The notes under the pieces: generated by a model | Told to the model about the DNA's origin: nothing | What the model saw: the letters and a program-made list of their open reading frames with translations, nothing else | Database searches by the model: none | Translations under genes and position numbers: made by a program | Shown: positions 1-5,519 of the stretch, piece after piece | Numbering within the stretch: position 1 is the first letter of the stretch | Layout: every line of letters begins with the position of its first letter | Source of the DNA: an uncultured Alphaproteobacteria bacterium | GTDB lineage: Bacteria; Pseudomonadota; Alphaproteobacteria; Micropepsales; Micropepsaceae | Assembly: GCA_937942205.1 (NCBI GenBank) | Contig: CALDFO010000028.1 | Coordinates: forward strand, 1 to 7,171 | Reading direction: 5' to 3' | Length of the DNA stretch: 7,171 bases

Positions 1-1047
1 GCCATGGCCGATGCGGGCGGCGGGAAATTCCAGGATGACGGTGGTGCCGATGGCGGGGGCGCTCTCGACCATCAGGCGGCCGCCATGCAGTTCCACCATC
101 GCCTTGGCCAGCGGCAGCCCCAGGCCCGTGCCGTTATGCCGGGCGGTCATCTTGTTCTCGACCTGGCCGAAGGGCGTCAGCGCCTTGGCGATCTGCTCCG
201 CATCCATGCCGATGCCGGTGTCGCGCACCGTCAGGCGATAGCCGCCATCGGCCAGGGGCGCGCCGCCGACCCTGACCTGGCCGCCCGCGGGCGTGAACTT
301 GATGGCGTTGCCCACCAGATTGATCAGGATCTGGCGCATCATGCGCTCCACCGCCAGCAGGCGCACCGCGCCGCGCGGGGCATCGCAGGTCAGCGCCACG
401 CCGTGCTTTCCGGCCAGCGGCGCCACCATGTCGAGCGAGCCGCGCACCGTGTCGAACAGGAGGAACTCCTCGGCGTTTTCCAGCGACATCTTGCCGGCCT
501 CGATCTTGGACAGGTCTAGGATGTCGTTGATGATGCCCAGCAGATAGCGGCCGCTGTCATGGATGTCGCCGGCATAGCCCAGGTAACGCGCGTTGGTCAT
601 CGCCCCCAGATGCTGCTCCTTCATCACCTCGGAAAAGCCCATGATGGCGTTCAGCGGGGTGCGCAGCTCGTGGCTCATATTGGCCAGGAAGGCGGATTTG
701 GCGCGGTTGGCATGTTCGGCTTCCTCCACCGACCGGGCCAGGCGGCGCGACAGTTCGTTCATGCGCGCGCGCGACTGGTTCAGCTTGGCGATGACGGCGC
801 GGGCGTAATAGATGATCGGCGCGGTCACCAGCGCGATCTCCCCGGCGATATTGACCAGCGAGATGGGGGCCAGCGGCAGGCCCTGGGCGATGCGCACGGC
901 GGCGTGCACCGGCACCGCGCCGCCCGCCGCCATCGCCGCCAGGATGGCGGTGGAGGCGCCGGGCCCCAGGCGCGACAGCCGGCCGTCCAGCGCGTCCAGG
1001 ACGGCCGTGATGCGGCGTATGACGGCGATGGCAGTTTTCCGGTGCAA
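1..1047 (-). CDS. Membrane sensor histidine kinase, DivJ/PleC-like (C-terminus beyond window)
   Basis: The product probably autophosphorylates on a histidine and passes the phosphate to a response regulator. The minus-strand frame is open from position 1 to a stop at 1072-1074, giving 349 residues here. In order it shows two hydrophobic segments (about residues 31-50 and 61-83), a charged helical linker (about 84-118), and a HisKA domain with the H-box SHELRTPLNAI (phospho-acceptor H126), followed by DIHDSGRYLLGIINDILDLS. A HATPase domain follows, with N-box INLVGNAIKFT (N243, N247), G1 box DTGIGM (D276) and G2 box GTGLGL (306-311). All catalytic boxes are intact. No PAS, HAMP or large periplasmic domain is visible. 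No ATG lies near the N-terminus. TTG at 1047-1045 is preferred because GGGGGA lies 6 nt upstream and this start keeps both membrane segments; the first ATG (933-931) would cut the first one. The H-box surroundings resemble DivJ/PleC kinases of alphaproteobacteria, but orthology is inference. A receiver domain could follow outside the window. Confidence 0.9.
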   Translation of the reverse strand, partial: MHRKTAIAVIRRITAVLDALDGRLSRLGPGASTAILAAMAAGGAVPVHAAVRIAQGLPLAPISLVNIAGEIALVTAPIIYYARAVIAKLNQSRARMNELSRRLARSVEEAEHANRAKSAFLANMSHELRTPLNAIMGFSEVMKEQHLGAMTNARYLGYAGDIHDSGRYLLGIINDILDLSKIEAGKMSLENAEEFLLFDTVRGSLDMVAPLAGKHGVALTCDAPRGAVRLLAVERMMRQILINLVGNAIKFTPAGGQVRVGGAPLADGGYRLTVRDTGIGMDAEQIAKALTPFGQVENKMTARHNGTGLGLPLAKAMVELHGGRLMVESAPAIGTTVILEFPAARIGHG

Positions 1048-1124
1048 AGAAATCCCCCAGCAGCCGTCATGTTATCCACCCGGGGTTGCAGCCCGGTTGA
1101 ACCGTCATCTGCAATTTGATGCCG

Positions 1125-1145
1125 CCGGTTAGGCTCCGGTTAGGC
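1125..1145. repeat. Tandem 10-bp direct repeat, possible degenerate CtrA box
   Basis: CCGGTTAGGC occurs twice without mismatch, at 1125-1134 and 1136-1145, one base apart, so the period is 11 bp. Read on the minus strand it gives CTAA-N7-CTAAC, which matches the known CtrA consensus TTAA-N7-TTAAC at 7 of 9 positions with the right spacing. It lies in the intergenic region between the divergent histidine kinase and serS, about 80-100 bp from each start codon. The repeat itself is seen directly. CtrA binding is inference, and another regulator with two half-sites one helical turn apart would fit equally well. Confidence 0.45.
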
Positions 1146-1180
1146 ATGGCAAGCGCGGAAAGCCAGGATTACGGCCGGCT

Positions 1181-1209
1181 TTGACCGGAAAATGCAGGCA
1201 TGGCATGAC
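1181..1209 (+). promoter_or_regulatory. Weak candidate serS promoter
   Basis: TTGACC (1181-1186) resembles a -35 hexamer. Seventeen bases further, CATGAC (1204-1209) is a poor -10, with 3 of 6 matches to TATAAT. The predicted transcript would have a very short leader ahead of the serS ribosome-binding site GGAG (1219-1222). No T-box or other structured leader is apparent. This is a weak call, made because the operon needs a promoter somewhere between 1048 and 1229. Confidence 0.2.
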
Positions 1210-1229
1210 CGGGGCCAGCGGAGATTCCC

Positions 1230-2693
1230 ATGCACGACATCAAGGCCATTCGCGACGACGCCACCACTTTTGTGCGAGGTCTGACGCGGCGCGGCCTGGT
1301 GGACGCGCAGGCCGTCGCCGACGACCTGCTGGCCCGGGACAAGGCGCTGCGCGACCTTCTGGTGCGGCTCCAGACCGACCAGGCGCGCCGCAACGAAGCC
1401 TCCAAGCTGATCGGCCAGGCCAAGGCGAAAAAGGACGAAGCGCAGGCCGCTGCCCTGATGGCCGAGGTGGCGGGGCTGAAGGACGCCATCCAGCAAGGCG
1501 AGGCGCGGCAGCGCGAACTGGAAGAGGGCCTGAAGGCGGCGCTGGCGGTGATTCCCAACCTGCCCGCCGCGGATGTGCCGGACGGCGCGGACGAAAGCGC
1601 CAATGTGCCGGTGGCGGCGCGGGCCTTCGGCACGGCGCCGGCAATCAACGCGCCCAAACAGCATTTCGAGATCGGCGAGGCGCTGGGTCAGATGGATTTC
1701 GAGCGCGCCGCCAAGGTGTCGGGCGCGCGCTTTGTCTATCTCAAGGGCGACCTGGCGCGGCTGGAGCGGGCGATCGCCGCCTTCATGCTGGACACCCATA
1801 CGCAGGCTTTCGGCTATACCGAGGTCAGCCCGCCGGTGCTGGTGAAAGATGCCGCGATGCTTGGTACCGGGCAACTGCCGAAATTTGCGGACGATTTATT
1901 TGCAACATCAAAAAAAGCTGAGGCCGAGGCGAGGCGATTCGAGGCGCGGAAACGGGCGACGGAAGAATTTGAAAAAAAAGGATTGGCCGTTTTTGACAAG
2001 GAGACCAATGGATATCTTCTCCGTGAATTCGAGCCTTGGTATCAAGAATTTGAAAGACAGCTTGCTGCATTGCCTGAGCAGGAGCGCTTCTGGCTGATCC
2101 CCACTGCCGAAGTCTCGCTGACCAATTATGTCGCCGATGAAATCCTGGCTGAGGCCGAACTGCCGCTCCGCTTCACGGCGCACACCCCCTGTTTCCGGGC
2201 CGAGGCAGGGTCCGCCGGGCGCGATACCCGCGGCATGATCCGGATGCACCAGTTCAGCAAGGTGGAACTGGTCTCCATCACCACGCCGGACCAGTCGGCG
2301 GCCGAGCATGAGCGCATGACCGACGCGGCCCAGGAAATCCTGAAAAAATTGGACCTGGCCCATCGCGTCGTCACCCTCTGCACCGGCGACATGGGGTTCG
2401 GGGCGCAGAAGACCTATGACATCGAGGTCTGGCTGCCGGGGCAGAACGCCTATCGCGAGATTTCCTCCTGCTCCAACTGCGGCGATTTCCAGGCGCGGCG
2501 CATGAACACCCGCTTGCGCAATGCCGAGGGCAAGGTGAAAGGCCCGGTGCATACCCTGAACGGATCGGGGCTGGCGGTGGGCCGCACCCTGGTCGCCATC
2601 CTGGAGAATTATCAGCAGGACGACGGCAGCGTGGCGATACCGGCGGTGCTGCCACCCTATATGGGCGGCACGACCCGGATCGGAAAAGCCTGA
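1230..2693 (+). CDS. serS: Seryl-tRNA synthetase with an unusual catalytic-domain insertion
   Basis: The enzyme activates serine with ATP and charges tRNA-Ser (and tRNA-Sec where present) in the cytoplasm. The N-terminal antiparallel coiled-coil arm, which grips the tRNA long variable arm, spans about residues 30-105. The class II core follows: motif 1 region (about 185-215), the serine-binding loop LIPTAEV (T292, E294), motif 2 [21 protein letters not shown] (R323, E325) and motif 3 [18 protein letters not shown] (R452). The start ATG has GGAG 7 nt upstream. The protein has 487 residues against about 420-430 usual for bacteria. The excess is one in-frame block, about residues 228-286, between the DLFATS and WLIPTAEV segments. 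It is Lys/Glu/Arg-rich and has low-GC codons. E. coli SerRS also has a short extra loop here, so the site tolerates length variation. All catalytic motifs are intact, so the enzyme should work. The stop overlaps the surE start. Confidence 0.97.
   Translation: MHDIKAIRDDATTFVRGLTRRGLVDAQAVADDLLARDKALRDLLVRLQTDQARRNEASKLIGQAKAKKDEAQAAALMAEVAGLKDAIQQGEARQRELEEGLKAALAVIPNLPAADVPDGADESANVPVAARAFGTAPAINAPKQHFEIGEALGQMDFERAAKVSGARFVYLKGDLARLERAIAAFMLDTHTQAFGYTEVSPPVLVKDAAMLGTGQLPKFADDLFATSKKAEAEARRFEARKRATEEFEKKGLAVFDKETNGYLLREFEPWYQEFERQLAALPEQERFWLIPTAEVSLTNYVADEILAEAELPLRFTAHTPCFRAEAGSAGRDTRGMIRMHQFSKVELVSITTPDQSAAEHERMTDAAQEILKKLDLAHRVVTLCTGDMGFGAQKTYDIEVWLPGQNAYREISSCSNCGDFQARRMNTRLRNAEGKVKGPVHTLNGSGLAVGRTLVAILENYQQDDGSVAIPAVLPPYMGGTTRIGKA
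1911..2087 (+). other. Low-GC in-frame insertion within serS
   Basis: This segment encodes about 59 residues absent from ordinary SerRS. By hand count 1881-2090 has 99 G+C in 210 bases (47%), while nearby blocks reach 39/60 (1681-1740) and 46/60 (2161-2220). The peptide is rich in K, E and R, with recurring F-E pairs (RRFEAR, EEFEKK, REFEPW, QEFERQ), and should form helices, perhaps a hairpin on the surface. The 12-mer AAGAATTTGAAA occurs at 1963-1974 and 2044-2055, 81 bp apart and in the same reading frame. I saw no target-site duplication, inverted terminal repeat or large palindrome, so its origin is open. The edges are placed by comparison with remembered SerRS sequences and may be off by a few codons. 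Confidence 0.8.
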
Positions 2694-3460
2694 TGCGCAT
2701 TCTTGTCACCAATGACGACGGCATCCATTCGCCCGGCCTGGTGGTCGCCGAACAGATCGCCCGCACGCTGTCCCAGGATGTCTGGGTGGTCGCGCCGGAG
2801 AATGAGCAGTCGGGCGCTTCCCATTCGCTGACCCTGGCCAGTCCGTTGCGGCTGCGCCAGATGGACCAGCGCCATTACGCCGTCAGCGGCACGCCCACCG
2901 ATTGCGTGATGATGGCCTGCCTGCATCTTCTCAAGGACCGGACGCCCGACCTGGTGATCTCCGGCGTCAACTGGGGCTCCAACCTGGCCGACGACGTGAC
3001 CTATTCGGGCACCATCGCGGGGGCGATGGAAGGCTGCGCCCTGGGCATCCCCTCCATCGCGCTGTCGCAATGCTATGACGAAGGATCGCGCATGACGATC
3101 GACTGGTCGGCGGGCGAAACCCATGGCGCGGAGGTGGTGCGCAAACTGGTGGCGGCGGGCTGGCCGCCCGGCACGCTGATGAATGTGAATTTTCCCGCCT
3201 GCGCGGCGGAGGCGGTGCAAGGCACCGCGCTGGTGCCCCAGGGCAAGTACGACCTCCTCTCCACCGAGATCGAGGAGCGCATGGATGCCCGCCAGCGGCC
3301 CTATTACTGGATCGGCCTGCGCCGCCGCAAATCCACCCCGCCGCCCGATACCGATCTGGGCGCGGTGCATGGGAACAAGATCGCGGTGACGCCGCTGCAC
3401 CTGAACCTGACGGAAAGTTCCGTGCTGGAAAAACTCCGGCAAACCCTAGGTCAAGGTTGA
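2693..3460 (+). CDS. surE: 5'/3'-nucleotidase SurE
   Basis: SurE is a metal-dependent phosphatase that dephosphorylates nucleoside 5'- and 3'-monophosphates and is linked to stationary-phase survival. The 255-residue length is normal. The N-terminus [16 protein letters not shown] carries the metal-binding pair D8 and D9. Further ligands are S40 (in ENEQSGASHSL) and N93 (in GVNWGSN), followed by the family signature around DVTYSGTIAGAMEG (101-114). The C-terminal NKIAVTPLHLNLT is also typical. The ATG shares its A with the serS stop (TGATG), so translation is probably coupled and the two genes form one transcript. In many alphaproteobacteria pcm (protein-L-isoaspartate methyltransferase) follows surE. 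Here it is absent, and the next gene is an NlpD-like lipoprotein after a 104-bp gap. Confidence 0.97.
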   Translation: MRILVTNDDGIHSPGLVVAEQIARTLSQDVWVVAPENEQSGASHSLTLASPLRLRQMDQRHYAVSGTPTDCVMMACLHLLKDRTPDLVISGVNWGSNLADDVTYSGTIAGAMEGCALGIPSIALSQCYDEGSRMTIDWSAGETHGAEVVRKLVAAGWPPGTLMNVNFPACAAEAVQGTALVPQGKYDLLSTEIEERMDARQRPYYWIGLRRRKSTPPPDTDLGAVHGNKIAVTPLHLNLTESSVLEKLRQTLGQG

Positions 3461-3470
3461 ACAAGACATT

Positions 3471-3495
3471 AAAGTTCCCGTTTTCCGGGGCCTTT
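3471..3495 (+). terminator. Weak imperfect hairpin after surE
   Basis: AAAG-TT-CCCG, loop TTTTC, then CGGG-GC-CTTT form an imperfect stem (4 bp, a mismatch and wobble, 4 bp) that begins 11 bp after the surE stop. A proper U-tract is lacking, so this is at best a weak or partial terminator between surE and the next gene. Confidence 0.25.
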
Positions 3496-3499
3496 ACGG

Positions 3500-3515
3500 T
3501 TAAACCCTTCTCAAC
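3500..3515 (+). promoter_or_regulatory. Candidate CtrA-binding site upstream of the NlpD-like gene
   Basis: The sequence TTAA-ACCCTTC-TCAAC matches the known alphaproteobacterial CtrA consensus TTAA-N7-TTAAC at 8 of 9 positions with exact spacing. It lies 49 bp before the start codon of the NlpD-like lipoprotein gene, in a comparatively AT-rich stretch of a GC-rich window. CtrA controls cell-cycle and envelope genes in this class, so the target would be sensible. I see no convincing -35/-10 pair. The match is direct observation; binding is inference. Confidence 0.4.
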
Positions 3516-3564
3516 CATTCCCGGCCCATGATCCGTTTCGAGACAGCGCAGAAGGCACGCGCCG

Positions 3565-4263
3565 ATGGATCAGTTCCGCCCTATCATCCTGTTCGCTTTC
3601 GCGGTGGCCGTGTCGCCGCTGGTGACGGGCTGTATGCCCAGTTCGCCGGAAACCAAATTGAGCTGGGATGTAAACGACCGGCTGCACCAGCGCAGCGCCG
3701 CGCCGAAAAAGGCGGCGGTGGCCCGCACCTATACCTATGACGATACCGGCGGCGGCGCCCCGCCGACGCCGCGTCCCGCGCCGCACTATGTCACCAAGGA
3801 TGTGGGCCCCTATACGCCGGCCAAGCCCGTTACCGCCCAGCCGCTCGCGCCGCTTGCGCCGGCCGGCGGCGCGCCCGCTTTCGCCTGGCCGGTCAGCGGC
3901 CGTGTGCTGGCCGATTTCGGCAGCACCGCCAGCGGCGCCCGCAATGACGGCATCAATATCGCCACCACGCAGGGCGCGCCCATCCATGCCAGCGCCAGCG
4001 GCACCGTCACCTATGCCGGTGACGAGCTGAAGGCCTATGGCAATCTGGTGCTGATCAAACATGCCGGCAACTACACCACCGCCTATGCCCATGCCGAACG
4101 GCTGGTGGTGTCGCGCGGCGACTTCGTGGCGCGCGGGCAGGTGATCGGCTATACCGGCCAGACCGGCGACGTCACCAGCCCGCAGCTGCATTTCGAGATC
4201 CGCAGCAACACCACGCCGGTCAATCCGCGATCCTATCTGACGACGACCTCGGCGCGGAATTAG
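3565..4263 (+). CDS. NlpD-like lipoprotein with degenerate LytM (M23) domain
   Basis: The product is probably an envelope lipoprotein that activates peptidoglycan amidases during cell separation, rather than an active endopeptidase. The signal peptide (1-22) ends in the lipobox VTGC, with acylated C23; residue +2 is Met, not Asp, consistent with outer-membrane sorting. A Pro/Ala-rich linker (about 24-105) leads to a LytM domain (about 106-226). Its metal-binding signatures are eroded: the HxGxD site reads NDGIN (N127, N131) and the HLHFE site reads QLHFE (Q207, H209), although H176 in YAHAE remains. E. coli NlpD is degenerate at the same places and shares the YGNL, LHFEIR and VNP segments. 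Unlike NlpD (about 379 residues) this 232-residue protein has no visible LysM domain. The ATG at 3565 is supported by GAAGG 9 nt upstream. Position after surE is typical of nlpD-type genes. The stop overlaps the convergent ATPase gene. Confidence 0.88.
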   Translation: MDQFRPIILFAFAVAVSPLVTGCMPSSPETKLSWDVNDRLHQRSAAPKKAAVARTYTYDDTGGGAPPTPRPAPHYVTKDVGPYTPAKPVTAQPLAPLAPAGGAPAFAWPVSGRVLADFGSTASGARNDGINIATTQGAPIHASASGTVTYAGDELKAYGNLVLIKHAGNYTTAYAHAERLVVSRGDFVARGQVIGYTGQTGDVTSPQLHFEIRSNTTPVNPRSYLTTTSARN

Positions 4264-5126
4264 TCCAGAGACTGGCCAAGCTCTCCCGCCAGGTCTTGAA
4301 TGAACTGCCAGGCGACACGCCCCGACCGTCCGCCGCGGCCCATCGCCCAGGCCAGCGCCCGCTTGCGCACCTCGTCCGGCGCGATCTTCAGCTTGTAGTG
4401 CGCCACATAGCCGTCGATCATCGCCAGATATTCGTCCTGGCCGCAGTGATGGAAGCCCAGCCACAGGCCGAAACGGTCCGACAGCGAGACTTTTTCCTCC
4501 ACCGCCTCGCCGGGATTGATGGCGGTGCCCCGTTCATTGTCCACCAGGTCGCGCGGCATCAGGTGGCGGCGGTTGGAGGTGGCATAGAAGATGGTGTTGG
4601 CGGGCCGCCCCTCGATGCCGCCTTCCAGCGCCGCCTTCAGCGACTTGTAGCTGGTATCGTCCTTGTCGAAGGACAGGTCGTCGCAATAGAGCACCACCCG
4701 GCGCGGGCTGCCGCGCAGGATTCGCAGCAGTTGGGGCAGGGTATCGATGTCCTCGCGGTGAATCTCGATCAGCACCAGATGGTCGGCGCGGTCCCGGTTG
4801 ATCTCCTCATGCACCGCCTTGACCAGGCTGGACTTGCCCATGCCGCGCGCGCCCCACAGCAGGGCGTTGTTGGCGGGCAGGCCCTGGGCGAAGCGCCGGG
4901 TGTTGGCCAGCAGCGTCTCGCGCTGCGGCGCGATGCCTTTGAGCAGGTCCAGGTCCACATGGGCGACATGGGGCACCGCCACCAGCCCGCCCTGCGCCGG
5001 CTCCCAGACGAAGGCGTCGCCCTGGGGCAGGGCGGTGTCGAGGGGCGGGGGCGCCAGGCGCTCCAGCGCCTCGGCGATGCGGGCAAGAAGAAGCCCGTTC
5101 CTGTCCTGTCCGTCGTCCGCCGCCAT
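4260..5126 (-). CDS. DUF815-family AAA+ ATPase
   Basis: This cytoplasmic P-loop ATPase belongs to the DUF815 family, whose cellular role is not established. Over 288 residues, a normal length, it shows a short N-terminal helical region, Walker A GARGMGKSS (92-100), Walker B VVLYCDDL (144-151, with D149 and D150), a sensor 1 segment ATSNRR (N185), the conserved block EEKVSLSDRFGLWLGFH with a candidate arginine finger (R218), and a sensor 2-like GGRSGRVAWQF (265-275). There is no signal peptide or membrane segment. The start is clear: AAGGAG stands just before the ATG on the minus strand. The gene is convergent with the NlpD-like gene, sharing 4 bp at the stop codons, and divergent from yajC across 84 bp. 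DUF815 ATPase genes often lie near yajC in alphaproteobacteria, but no functional link to secretion is proven. Confidence 0.92.
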   Translation of the reverse strand: MAADDGQDRNGLLLARIAEALERLAPPPLDTALPQGDAFVWEPAQGGLVAVPHVAHVDLDLLKGIAPQRETLLANTRRFAQGLPANNALLWGARGMGKSSLVKAVHEEINRDRADHLVLIEIHREDIDTLPQLLRILRGSPRRVVLYCDDLSFDKDDTSYKSLKAALEGGIEGRPANTIFYATSNRRHLMPRDLVDNERGTAINPGEAVEEKVSLSDRFGLWLGFHHCGQDEYLAMIDGYVAHYKLKIAPDEVRKRALAWAMGRGGRSGRVAWQFIQDLAGELGQSLD

Positions 5127-5150
5127 ACCTAACTCCTTGATTTACCACGG

Positions 5151-5178
5151 TTGCAAAGAAGGGCTGTCCCGCTATAGT
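5151..5178 (+). promoter_or_regulatory. Candidate yajC-secD promoter
   Basis: TTGCAA (5151-5156) and TATAGT (5173-5178) are separated by 16 bp. The -10 matches TATAAT at 5 of 6 positions and the -35 matches TTGACA at 4 of 6. The transcript would start near 5185 and leave a leader of about 25 nt with the ribosome-binding site GGAAAGAG (5195-5202) before the yajC ATG. This is the best sigma-70-type promoter in the window. Confidence 0.55.
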
Positions 5179-5210
5179 CCGCCCGCATCGCCGCCGGAAA
5201 GAGCCCGAAC

Positions 5211-5513
5211 ATGAATTCTGCCGATCCCCTGTTCCAGACGCTGACTCTGGCGCTGCCGATGATCGCGATCTTCTACTTTCTTCTGTGGCGGCCGCAAAGC
5301 CAGCGCGCCAAGCAGTTGAAGACCATGATCGAGAATATGCGCCGGGGCGACACGGTGGTGACCGCGGGCGGCATCGTGGGCAAGGTGGTCAAGGCCACCG
5401 AGGCCAATGATCCCGAAGTCAGCATCGAGATCGCCGACAATGTGCAGGTGCGGGTGCTGAAATCGGCGGTGACCGATGTGCGCGCCAAGAACCAGCCCGC
5501 CGACAAGGGCTGA
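5211..5513 (+). CDS. yajC: Sec translocon accessory subunit YajC
   Basis: YajC is a small inner-membrane protein that associates with SecD-SecF and the SecYEG channel. The 100-residue product has a short N-terminus, one membrane helix (about residues 9-26, LTLALPMIAIFYFLLW), then the typical RPQ-(x)n-KQ cytoplasmic start RPQSQRAKQLKTM and the GDTVVTAGGIVGKV motif (46-59). It ends in a charged tail. The ATG follows GGAAAGAG at 8 nt. Only 6 bp separate it from secD, so the two are almost certainly co-transcribed from the promoter at 5151-5178. Confidence 0.96.
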   Translation: MNSADPLFQTLTLALPMIAIFYFLLWRPQSQRAKQLKTMIENMRRGDTVVTAGGIVGKVVKATEANDPEVSIEIADNVQVRVLKSAVTDVRAKNQPADKG

Positions 5514-5519
5514 TCCCCG

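Noticed and set aside
1080..1096. Small CCGGG/CCCGG hairpin in the kinase-serS intergenic region
   Set aside because: A 5-bp GC stem is common by chance in GC-rich DNA, and no U-tract or conserved context supports a terminator or operator.
4..1132. Several plus-strand open frames opposite the histidine kinase
   Set aside because: They lie antisense to a kinase with all its motifs, have low-complexity translations and match no family I know.
1908..2552. Minus-strand open frame of 214 codons within serS, ending inside the insertion
   Set aside because: Considered as a possible gene carried by the insertion, but most of it lies opposite conserved SerRS motifs and it has no domain.
2657..3442. 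Minus-strand open frame of 261 codons over surE
   Set aside because: Shadow of surE; it has no recognisable domain and an Arg/His/Gln-rich composition.
3528..3740. Possible 70-codon gene starting before the NlpD-like gene
   Set aside because: It is out of frame with the lipoprotein, overlaps it for most of its length, lacks a good ribosome site and has no recognisable features.
3511..4464. Minus-strand open frame of 317 codons over the NlpD-like gene
   Set aside because: It overlaps two well-supported genes and its Gly/Arg/Ala-rich translation looks like an antisense shadow.
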